From contig NZ_FNDR01000008.1 of NCBI RefSeq assembly GCF_900099805.1, positions 124,001 through 188,000 of the forward strand: a stretch of DNA of 64,000 nucleotides, in the 5' to 3' direction. The notes below the pieces were generated by a model, which searched no databases, had not been told where the DNA came from, and saw nothing but the letters and a program-made list of their open reading frames with translations. Position numbers and translations under genes: made by a program. Each line of letters opens with the position of its first letter. Within the stretch, counting starts at the first letter, position 1. Positions 52,782-60,275 of this stretch are shown here, piece by piece. This DNA is from Variovorax sp. OV700. Lineage in GTDB: Bacteria > Pseudomonadota > Gammaproteobacteria > Burkholderiales > Burkholderiaceae_C.

Positions 52782-54059
52782 TCAGCTCTCGATCTGCTCG
52801 CTGCGCAGCTGGTCTTCCATCGTCTCCCGGCGACGGATCAGCGTGGCGCGCTGGCCGCTCACCAGCACTTCGGCGGCACGGCCGCGCGTGTTGTAGTTGC
52901 TGGACATGCTCATGCAGTACGCACCGGCGGACAGCACGGCCAGCAGGTCGCCGGCGACCACGTTGAGCGCACGGTCGCGGCCGATCCAGTCGCCGCTTTC
53001 GCAGACCGGTCCGACCACGTCGTAGGTGGTTGCGCTGCCGGCGCGGATGCGCAGCGGCACGATCTTTTGGAACGCCTGGTACATCGCCGGCCGGGGCAGG
53101 TCGTTCATGGCCGCGTCGACGATGCAGAAATTCTTGTCTTCGCCTGGCTTGGTGTAGAGCACCTCGGTCACGCACACGCCTGCGTTGCCGACCAGTGAAC
53201 GGCCGGGTTCGATCACGAGCTTGCGCTGCCCGAAGCCGCGCGCATCGAGCCGTGCGAGCAACTGCTGCCAGAGCGCATCGGCCTTGGGGGGCACTTCGCC
53301 GTTGTAGTCGATGCCCAGGCCGCCGCCGAAGTCCAGGTGATGGATCGGCACGCCGGCCGCCTCGATGGCCTCGACCAAATCGAGTATCCGGTCGCACGCG
53401 TCCAGGTAGGGCGAGGCTTCGGTGATCTGCGAGCCGATGTGGCAGTCGATGCCGACCACCTCGAGGCCCGGCAGCCTGGCTGCATGGCGATAGGCCTCGA
53501 CCGCACGGTCATGGGCGATGCCGAACTTGTTGCCCTTGAGGCCGGTGGAGATGTAGGGGTGCGTCTTCGGATCGACGTTCGGATTGATGCGGATGCTGAT
53601 GGGCGCACGGCGCCCTTCGGCCAATGCCACTTCATTGAGCACGTCGAGTTCGGCTTCGCTCTCGACATTGAAGCAGGCAATGCCCGCCGCGAGCGCCTGC
53701 CGCATTTCGGCGCGGGTCTTGCCCACGCCCGAAAAAATGATCTTCGCCGGATCCGCACCCACCGCCAGCACGCGCGCCAGTTCGCCGCCCGACACGATGT
53801 CGAAGCCGCAGCCGGCCTCGGCAAATACGCGCAGCACGCCCAGCGATGAATTCGCCTTCATCGCATAGCAGACGAGGGCGTCGCGGCCCTCGAATCCGCG
53901 CTGGTAGGCGGCCAGCGCGTCCAGCATCCATTGCTTCGAGTAGACGAACAGGGGCGTGCCGTGTTCGCGCGCCAGCGCATCCAGGCTCAGCCCTTCGACA
54001 TGGAGCGAGTCGTCGCGGTGCGCAATATGCGGATGTCCGGGGAGAGAAGCGTTCGTCAT
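52782..54059 (-). CDS. lysA: Diaminopimelate decarboxylase
   Basis: This 425-aa PLP enzyme catalyses the last step of lysine synthesis. PLP is bound at Lys68 (VCYAMKANSSLGVLR). Other family motifs are CHIGSQI, the glycine-rich phosphate loop DFGGGLGIDY, and the C-terminal GPVCESGDW with the catalytic cysteine. I chose ATG 54059 because it overlaps the lptM stop by 4 bases and the longer frame lies inside lptM. lysA next to an lptM-like gene and cyaY is a conserved arrangement. Confidence 0.96.
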   Translation of the reverse strand: MTNASLPGHPHIAHRDDSLHVEGLSLDALAREHGTPLFVYSKQWMLDALAAYQRGFEGRDALVCYAMKANSSLGVLRVFAEAGCGFDIVSGGELARVLAVGADPAKIIFSGVGKTRAEMRQALAAGIACFNVESEAELDVLNEVALAEGRRAPISIRINPNVDPKTHPYISTGLKGNKFGIAHDRAVEAYRHAARLPGLEVVGIDCHIGSQITEASPYLDACDRILDLVEAIEAAGVPIHHLDFGGGLGIDYNGEVPPKADALWQQLLARLDARGFGQRKLVIEPGRSLVGNAGVCVTEVLYTKPGEDKNFCIVDAAMNDLPRPAMYQAFQKIVPLRIRAGSATTYDVVGPVCESGDWIGRDRALNVVAGDLLAVLSAGAYCMSMSSNYNTRGRAAEVLVSGQRATLIRRRETMEDQLRSEQIES

Positions 54060-54346
54060 TGCTTGGGCGCTCCCGTGCCGGTGGTGGCGCCGGGGGCCGG
54101 CGCCGGTGCACTGCTGGCCGCGGCAGGCTTGGGCGCTGCTGCGTCGGCGTCGGGGGTGGTGGCGCGCGGCCCGCCCGGCGTGAGCAGCTGCGGCAAGGTG
54201 GCGCGCTGGGCGGCTGCCGGATCGGTTGGAAGAAAAAGCGGCCCACGCTGCCCGCAAGCAGCCAAACCACCCGCTGCAACAGCGAGGCAGACCATGAGCG
54301 CAGCGCGGCTGGGGGCGCTCACTAGAATTTGACGAACATTCAACAT
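54056..54346 (-). CDS. lptM: LptM-like small outer-membrane lipoprotein (YifL family)
   Basis: This is a 96-aa lipoprotein. The signal peptide contains MVCLAVAAGGLAAC with lipobox LAAC. The mature protein starts CGQRGPLFLP, very close to the LptM/YifL pattern CGLKGPLYFP. LptM helps mature the LptD-LptE lipopolysaccharide translocon by mimicking LPS. A long Ala/Pro-rich tail follows. ATG 54346 is used; translation from an internal ATG at 54295 would give a more usual signal peptide length. Only 12 bases separate its start codon from the divergent cyaY start. Confidence 0.85.
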   Translation of the reverse strand: MLNVRQILVSAPSRAALMVCLAVAAGGLAACGQRGPLFLPTDPAAAQRATLPQLLTPGGPRATTPDADAAAPKPAAASSAPAPAPGATTGTGAPKQ

Positions 54347-54358
54347 AGCGAAATTGTA

Positions 54359-54691
54359 ATGACCGACTCCGAATACATGGACCGCGCCGAAGCCGCGCTC
54401 GCCGCCATCGAGCAAGGCTGCGACCGTATCAACGACGCGACCGATGCCGATATCGACAACCAGCGCGTGGGCGGGATGATCACGATTTCATTCAAGAACG
54501 GCAGTCAGCTGATCGTGAATCTGCAGAAGCCCCTGCAGGAGATATGGCTTGCCGCGCGTTCCGGTGGGTATCACTACCGGTACGACGGCAAGGCCTGGGT
54601 CGACACCAAGACCGGGGAAGAATTCTTTGGCAACCTGTCGCGCGAAGCGAGCTTGCAGGCCGGGCAGCCGCTGGAGTTTGCGGCCCCCTGA
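54359..54691 (+). CDS. cyaY: Iron donor protein CyaY (bacterial frataxin)
   Basis: This 110-aa protein binds Fe2+ and modulates iron-sulfur cluster assembly by IscS/IscU. The N-terminal acidic helix (MTDSEYMDRAEAALAAIEQG) carries the iron-binding acidic residues. The beta-sheet region follows: RVGGMITISFKNGSQLIVNL, then QKPLQEIWLAARSGGYHY. ATG 54359 is preferred to the in-frame ATG at 54329, which would overlap the lptM start. Confidence 0.94.
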   Translation: MTDSEYMDRAEAALAAIEQGCDRINDATDADIDNQRVGGMITISFKNGSQLIVNLQKPLQEIWLAARSGGYHYRYDGKAWVDTKTGEEFFGNLSREASLQAGQPLEFAAP

Positions 54692-54702
54692 AACCGCCGG
54701 CT

Positions 54703-57111
54703 TCAGTTCCTGAAGAGATCGAGGATGCGATTGCGTTCTTCCGGTGGCGGTGGCGGGCTCACCGGAACCCCGCTCAGAGACTCCGCAGGCGGCGTGGCCG
54801 CGCTGTCCACACCCAGGCTGGCAACGCCGCGGCCCGGTGCGTAGTCGTCGTAGTACCACTCGCCGCCCACGCTCACGATGCCCTGCGGAGGCGTCGCTGA
54901 CAGCTCGGTCACGGGCACGCCCTTGATCGCGGTCTCCATGTAGTTGATCCAGATCGGCAGGCTCAGGCCGCCGCCGGTCTCGCGGTCGCCCAGGTTGCGT
55001 GGCGTGTCGTAGCCGATCCACGAGATGGCCGTCATCGTGGGCTGGAAGCCGGCGAACCAGGCGTCGAGCGAGTCGTTGGTGGTGCCGGTCTTGCCGTAGA
55101 GGTCGGTGCGCTTCAGCATGGCCTGCGCCTTGGCCGCGGTGCCGGCGCGCGTCACGGATTGCAGCAGCGTGTCCATGATGAACGCATTGCGCTGGGGAAT
55201 GGCGCGGATCGTCTCGTTGAGGAGCGGCGGCTGCTTGTCGACCAGCACCTTGTCCTTGTGATCGGTGATGCGGGTCACGAGGTAAGGATTGACGCGATAG
55301 CCGCCGTTGGCGAACACCGAATAGCCCACGGCCATCTGCATTGGCGTGACCGAGCCGGCACCCAGCGCCATTGGCAGGTAGGCCGGGTGCTTGTCCTTGT
55401 CGAAGCCGAAGTTGGTGATCCAGTCTTGCGCGTAGCGCGTGCCGATCGATTGCAGGATGCGGATCGACACCAGGTTCTTCGACTTCATCAGCGCGGTGCG
55501 CATCGACATCGGGCCGTCGTAGCCGCCGCCGTAGTTCTTGGGCTCCCAGGGCTGGCCGCCGGTGGTGCCGGCATCGAAGAAGAGCGGCCCGTCGTTGATG
55601 ACCGTGGACGGCGTGAAGCCCTTTTCAAGTGCGGCCGAGTAGATGAAGGGCTTGAAGCTCGACCCCGGCTGGCGCCAGGCCTGCGTGACATGGTTGAACT
55701 TGTTTTTGCCGAAATCGAAGCCCCCCACCAGGGCCTTGATGGCGCCATCGCGCGGGTCCATGGCGACAAACGCGCCTTCCACCTCGGGCAGCTGGGTGAT
55801 TTCCCAGGTGTTCTTGGGCGTCTTGACCACGCGGATCACCGCACCGCGGCGAATCTTGATGTTGGGCGGCGCCTTGTCGGAGAGGCCGGACTGGGCGGGC
55901 TTGAGGCCGTCGCCCGTGATCTGCACCGGGTCGCCATTGCCACGCACGGCCGTGATTTCCTTGGCGTTGGCCTTGAGCACCACGGCCGCCATCACGTCGC
56001 CGTTGTCGGGATGGTCGGTCAGTGCGTCGTCCACCGCTTCGTCGAGTTCCTTGGGATCGTTGGGCAGGTCGACGAACTTCTCGGGACCGCGGTAGATCTG
56101 GCGCCGCTCGTAGTCCATGATGCCCTTGCGCAGCGCCTTGTATGCAGCAGCCTGGTCGGCGGCCACCAGCGAGGTGTAGACCTTGAGCCCGCGGGTGTAG
56201 GTGCTGTCGCCGTATTGCGCGTACATCAGCTGGCGCACGGTCTCGGCCACGTACTCGGCGTGCAGCCGGTTCGGGTCGGCCGCGTCGCGCAGGTGCAATT
56301 CTTCCTTCTTGGCCTCGGCCGCCTGCTCGGCGGTGATGAAGCCCGCGTCCTGCATGCGGTCGATCACGTAGAACTGTCGTCCGCGCGCGCGCTGCGGATT
56401 GTTGACCGGGTTGTTTGCGCCGGGTGCCTTTGGCAGGCCCGCCAGCATCGCTGCCTGCGCAATGGAAAGCTCCTGCAGCGGCTTGCCGAAATACGCCTCG
56501 GAGGCGGCGGCAAAGCCATAGGCGCGATTGCCCAGGTAGATCTGGTTCAGGTAGATCTCGAAGATCTGGTCCTTGGTGAGCAGGTGCTCCAGCTTGAAAG
56601 TGAGCAGCACCTCGTAGATCTTGCGGGTCAGCGTTTTTTCGGAACTCAGGTACACATTGCGCGCCACCTGCATGGTGATAGTCGACGCGCCCTGGCTCTT
56701 CACGCGGTTCATGTTGGCCAGGCCCGCGCGCACCATGCCCTTGTAGTCGACACCGCCGTGGTCATAGAAGCGGGTGTCTTCAGCGGCCAACACCGCTTCC
56801 TTCACCAGCTTGGGGATTGCCGCGATCGGGGTTAGATTGCGGCGCTCTTCGCCGAATTCTCCAATCAGGATGCCTTCGGCGGAGAACACCCGCAGCGGCA
56901 GCTTCGGACGATAGTCCGACAGTTCCGAGATGTCCGGAAGGTTGGGGTAGGCAACGGCAAGGGCAACCGCAATGACGCACAGGACCGCTAAAACGCTGGC
57001 TGCGACGATGCCGAATCCCCACACTGTGAAACGCAGCAGCCATTTCAGCCAGGCTGGTCGTGCGGGTGGAGGGGTCTTGGCTGGCCCTTTGGGGCGTGAA
57101 GTTTCTTGCAT
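54703..57111 (-). CDS. mrcA: Penicillin-binding protein 1A (bifunctional)
   Basis: This 802-aa bifunctional peptidoglycan synthase has one N-terminal membrane anchor (residues ~28-55). The glycosyltransferase domain has catalytic Glu in AAEDTRFYDHGGVD and the motif QGASTITMQVARN. An OB-like insertion precedes the transpeptidase domain, which has SxxK (PGSSFKPF), SxN (MKSKNLVS) and KTG (YGKTGTTNDS). ATG 57111 is favoured over GTG 57129 because a perfect TATAAT lies at 57135-57140, leaving a short leader. It is divergent from pilM, an arrangement conserved in many proteobacteria. Confidence 0.96.
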   Translation of the reverse strand: MQETSRPKGPAKTPPPARPAWLKWLLRFTVWGFGIVAASVLAVLCVIAVALAVAYPNLPDISELSDYRPKLPLRVFSAEGILIGEFGEERRNLTPIAAIPKLVKEAVLAAEDTRFYDHGGVDYKGMVRAGLANMNRVKSQGASTITMQVARNVYLSSEKTLTRKIYEVLLTFKLEHLLTKDQIFEIYLNQIYLGNRAYGFAAASEAYFGKPLQELSIAQAAMLAGLPKAPGANNPVNNPQRARGRQFYVIDRMQDAGFITAEQAAEAKKEELHLRDAADPNRLHAEYVAETVRQLMYAQYGDSTYTRGLKVYTSLVAADQAAAYKALRKGIMDYERRQIYRGPEKFVDLPNDPKELDEAVDDALTDHPDNGDVMAAVVLKANAKEITAVRGNGDPVQITGDGLKPAQSGLSDKAPPNIKIRRGAVIRVVKTPKNTWEITQLPEVEGAFVAMDPRDGAIKALVGGFDFGKNKFNHVTQAWRQPGSSFKPFIYSAALEKGFTPSTVINDGPLFFDAGTTGGQPWEPKNYGGGYDGPMSMRTALMKSKNLVSIRILQSIGTRYAQDWITNFGFDKDKHPAYLPMALGAGSVTPMQMAVGYSVFANGGYRVNPYLVTRITDHKDKVLVDKQPPLLNETIRAIPQRNAFIMDTLLQSVTRAGTAAKAQAMLKRTDLYGKTGTTNDSLDAWFAGFQPTMTAISWIGYDTPRNLGDRETGGGLSLPIWINYMETAIKGVPVTELSATPPQGIVSVGGEWYYDDYAPGRGVASLGVDSAATPPAESLSGVPVSPPPPPEERNRILDLFRN

Positions 57112-57134
57112 GTGGGCCCGGAGAGTCACCGCAC

Positions 57135-57140
57135 ATTATA
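57135..57140 (-). promoter_or_regulatory. -10 element of the mrcA promoter
   Basis: A perfect TATAAT lies on the minus strand 24 bases before ATG 57111. No good -35 hexamer is seen 16-18 bases further up. Confidence 0.5.
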
Positions 57141-57264
57141 AAAAGCCGCCCTCTTGCCGGGAGCCGAACTTAGGTGCATCGTTGCGGCCTAAACCAAAAG
57201 TTACTGAATGTGGCTTCAACGTCAGCTTTTGACAACGTTCCCCGGGTTTGCCGGCTCGGGTTGC

Positions 57265-57293
57265 TTGGTTGCCGCAACGCCTGCTGCTAGCAT
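57265..57293 (+). promoter_or_regulatory. Candidate promoter of the pil operon
   Basis: TTGGTT (57265-57270) and TAGCAT (57288-57293) are separated by 17 bases and lie 57 bases before the pilM start. Both hexamers are only moderate matches to sigma-70. Confidence 0.3.
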
Positions 57294-57349
57294 GCAACCG
57301 AACGCACTTTTTTCCAATAGTTACAAATGCAGGGGTAAAGGGACCTAAC

Positions 57350-58429
57350 TTGGCTGCTTTCGGATCATTGTTTCGCCGTCAGAACGCTCCCATGCTCGGC
57401 CTGGACGTCAGCTCGTCCAGTGTCAAGCTGGTCGAGCTCGGCCGTGAAGCCAGCGGCAAGCTGGTTCTGGAGCGCTGCGCGATCGAACCCCTGGAACGGG
57501 GTTGGATCACTGACGGCAACGTCGAGAAGTTCGACGAAGTGGCCGAAGCCGTTCGCCGGGTGGTGCGCAAGAGCGGCACCCGAACGCGCAACGTCGCGCT
57601 CGCGCTGCCCCCTTCGGCCGTCATTACCAAGAAGATCATTCTTCCTGGTGGCATGAGCGAGCAGGAACTCGAAATCCAGGTCGAGTCCGAAGCCAACCAA
57701 TACATTCCCTTTTCGCTCGACGAAGTCAGCCTCGACTTTTGCGTGACCGGACAGAGCACCGCCTCCGCCGGCGATGTCGAAGTGCTGATTGCCGCGTCGC
57801 GCAAGGAAAAGGTCCAGGATCGCGAAGGCCTGGCCGAAGCAGCCGGCCTGAAGGCGGTGATCCTCGACGTCGAGTCTTATGCCTCCCGCCTTGCGACCGC
57901 TCGGCTGATTGAGCAACTGCCGGGCAAGGGCGTCGATGCCGTCGTGGCGCTTTTTGAGGTGGGCGCCTTCACCACCAGCATGCAGGTGTTGCGCAACCAG
58001 GAGGTGCTGTACGACCGCGACCAGGCCTTCGGCGGCGCCCAGCTGACCCAGTTGATCGTGCGCCAGTATGGTTTTTCCGCCGAAGAGGCCGAAGCCAAGA
58101 AGCGCAGCGGCGACCTGCCCGACGACTACGGCTCGGGCGTTTTGAAGCCTTTCGTGGAAAGCATCGCGCAGGAAATCGCCCGCGCGCTGCAGTTCTTCTT
58201 CACCAGCACGCCCCACAACCGCGTGGACTACGTCCTGCTCGCAGGCGGATCGGCTTCGCTGCCCAGCCTGACCAGCGCCGTCACGCGCCAGACCTCGTTC
58301 GCCTGTTCGCTCGTGAACCCGTTCGATGGCATGGAACTGAGCTCAAACATCCGCGAGAAGAAGGTTCGGCGTGAAGCGCCTTCCTATCTGACTTCCTGCG
58401 GTCTGGCCATGCGGAGGTTCGTGCAGTGA
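57350..58429 (+). CDS. pilM: Type IV pilus inner-membrane assembly protein PilM
   Basis: This 359-aa cytoplasmic actin-like ATPase binds the N-terminus of PilN. Its nucleotide fold shows MLGLDVSSSSVKLVELG, the central GAFTTSMQVLRN and VDYVLLAGGSASLPSL. The start is probably TTG 57350 (Met-AAFGSLFRRQNAP), which has AGGGGTAAAGGGA in front and matches PilM N-termini; ATG 57392 would remove the conserved FGSLFRR segment. It is the first gene of a tightly packed pilMNOPQ operon. Confidence 0.94.
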   Translation: MAAFGSLFRRQNAPMLGLDVSSSSVKLVELGREASGKLVLERCAIEPLERGWITDGNVEKFDEVAEAVRRVVRKSGTRTRNVALALPPSAVITKKIILPGGMSEQELEIQVESEANQYIPFSLDEVSLDFCVTGQSTASAGDVEVLIAASRKEKVQDREGLAEAAGLKAVILDVESYASRLATARLIEQLPGKGVDAVVALFEVGAFTTSMQVLRNQEVLYDRDQAFGGAQLTQLIVRQYGFSAEEAEAKKRSGDLPDDYGSGVLKPFVESIAQEIARALQFFFTSTPHNRVDYVLLAGGSASLPSLTSAVTRQTSFACSLVNPFDGMELSSNIREKKVRREAPSYLTSCGLAMRRFVQ

Positions 58430-59046
58430 TCCTCATCAACTTGCTTCCGCACCGCGAGGCCGCGCGAAAGCGGCGTCGCGAGGCCTTCTACGGCACGCTC
58501 GGCGCAGCCGCTGTCCTGGGCGTGCTGATCGCCGGCCTGGCCTTTCTCTGGTTCGAGGCGCAAATCTCGGCCCAGCAAGCCAAGAACACTTTCCTGAAGA
58601 CCGAGATCACCAAGCTCGACGCCGAAATCAAGGAGATCTCGACGCTGCAGCAGGAAATCGCAGCCCTGCGCGCACGCCAGCAGGCCGTTGAAGATCTTCA
58701 GGGCGACCGCAACCTGCCGGTGCATCTGCTCAACGAGCTGGTCCGGCAGCTGCCCGATGGTGTCTATCTCACCAGCATGAAGCAGGACAACCAGACCGTC
58801 ACGCTGCAGGGCATGGCGCAGTCGAACGAGCGCGTGTCGGAGTTGCTGCGCAACCTGGGCAACAACAGCCCCTGGCTGGTCAAGCCCGAGCTGGTCGAAA
58901 TTACTTCTGCGACGGTGAGCCTGAGCCAGCGCGATCAGCGCCGGGTGGCGAACTTCACGATGCGCATCGGCCTCAAGCGGCCGACCGACGCGCAGAAGGC
59001 CGCGGCCGACAAGGCCCTGGCCGCAGCGGCGCAAGTCAAGGGGTAA
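58426..59046 (+). CDS. pilN: Type IV pilus assembly protein PilN
   Basis: This 206-aa bitopic membrane protein begins MILINLLPHREAARKRRREA; the INLLP motif is the conserved PilM-binding peptide. One helix follows (~residues 25-45), then a coiled coil and a ferredoxin-like periplasmic domain. It starts with GTG overlapping the pilM stop by 4 bases. It pairs with PilO. Confidence 0.95.
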   Translation: MILINLLPHREAARKRRREAFYGTLGAAAVLGVLIAGLAFLWFEAQISAQQAKNTFLKTEITKLDAEIKEISTLQQEIAALRARQQAVEDLQGDRNLPVHLLNELVRQLPDGVYLTSMKQDNQTVTLQGMAQSNERVSELLRNLGNNSPWLVKPELVEITSATVSLSQRDQRRVANFTMRIGLKRPTDAQKAAADKALAAAAQVKG

Positions 59047-59052
59047 CGGATC

Positions 59053-59733
59053 ATGGCAAGCAACAGCCCCTCCCAAAAAGTCGACGTCGGCGCGGCACTG
59101 CGTGGTTTCGGCGACCAGTTTCGTAACCTGAACGCGAACGACCCGGCCAGTTGGCCGCCGGTGCCGCGCTACGTCCTGTGCCTGGCGGTGACCGCGCTGG
59201 TACTGGTCGGACTGTGGTTCGTGTGGTTGACCAATTCGAACGACGAGCTCGAGACCGAGCGCGGCAAGGAAGTCACGCTCCGCGCCGACTACCAGAAGAA
59301 GGTGGCCCTGGCCGCCAATCTCGACCTGCTGAAGAAGCAGCGCGAGCAGGTGCAGCAATATGTGACGCTGCTCGAAAAGCAGCTCCCCAGCAAGGCTGAA
59401 ATGGATGCATTGCTGTCCGACATCAACCAGGCCGGCCTCGGGCGCAGCCTGCAGTTCGAACTGTTCCGCCCGGGACAGGTTTCGGTGAAGGACTACTACG
59501 CCGAACTGCCGATCGCAGTGCGCGTGACTGGCCGGTACCACGACATCGGCTCTTTTGCCGCCGACGTGGCGAGCCTGTCGCGCATCGTGACGCTGAACAA
59601 CCTCACGATCGCTCCCCAAAAAGACAAGGACGGCACTCTGACGATGGATGCCACGGCTCGTACCTACCGCTACCTCGATGACGAAGAGCGGGCGGCCCAG
59701 AAACGCGCCGCGGCGCCAAAGGCCAAGAAATGA
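59053..59733 (+). CDS. pilO: Type IV pilus assembly protein PilO
   Basis: This 226-aa partner of PilN has one membrane helix (YVLCLAVTALVLVGLWFVWL), then a coiled coil. A periplasmic domain follows, including LPSKAEMDALLSDINQAGLG and YHDIGSFAADVASLSRIVTL. It starts 6 bases after pilN and overlaps pilP by 4 bases. Confidence 0.95.
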   Translation: MASNSPSQKVDVGAALRGFGDQFRNLNANDPASWPPVPRYVLCLAVTALVLVGLWFVWLTNSNDELETERGKEVTLRADYQKKVALAANLDLLKKQREQVQQYVTLLEKQLPSKAEMDALLSDINQAGLGRSLQFELFRPGQVSVKDYYAELPIAVRVTGRYHDIGSFAADVASLSRIVTLNNLTIAPQKDKDGTLTMDATARTYRYLDDEERAAQKRAAAPKAKK

Positions 59734-60275
59734 GGACGACCGCCAAACTCCTGTGGCTGGTCATGGCAGCCCTGGGCCTGAGCGCCTGCGCCGATTCGGA
59801 ACAGGAAGACCTGCGCCGCTGGATGGTGGAGCAGCGCGCCCAGGTGAAGCCCAACGTGCCGCCGATCACCGAGCCCAAGAAGTTCACGCCCCAGGCCTAC
59901 ACCGAAGGGGCGGCGTTCGAGCCGTTCAACCTGCTGAAGCTGACCCAGGCGCTGCGCCGGGATTCGAACCAGCCCAGCACGTCGGAACTGATCGCCCCTG
60001 AACTGGTGCGCCGCAAGGAGGCGCTCGAAGCTTTCCCGCTCGATTCGATGGCCATGGTGGGCAGCATGAACCGCAACGGCCAGCCGGTGGCGCTGGTTCG
60101 GGTCGACAAGCTGCTCTACAAGGTCCGGGTCGGCGAGTACCTGGGGCTCAACTACGGGCGCATCACCCGTATCAACGAAACCGAAGTCGCCTTGCGTGAA
60201 ATCGTGCAAGACGCCGCCGGTGAATGGATCGAACGCGTGGCGACATTGCAGCTGCAAGAGAGTGCGAAGAAATGA
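59730..60275 (+). CDS. pilP: Type IV pilus assembly lipoprotein PilP
   Basis: This 181-aa lipoprotein (lipobox LSAC, Cys20) links the PilN/PilO inner-membrane platform to the PilQ secretin. The conserved C-terminal beta-domain is visible as MVGSMNRNGQPVALVRVDKL and YLGLNYGRITRINETEVALR. It is coupled by 4-base overlaps to pilO and pilQ. Confidence 0.95.
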   Translation: MRTTAKLLWLVMAALGLSACADSEQEDLRRWMVEQRAQVKPNVPPITEPKKFTPQAYTEGAAFEPFNLLKLTQALRRDSNQPSTSELIAPELVRRKEALEAFPLDSMAMVGSMNRNGQPVALVRVDKLLYKVRVGEYLGLNYGRITRINETEVALREIVQDAAGEWIERVATLQLQESAKK

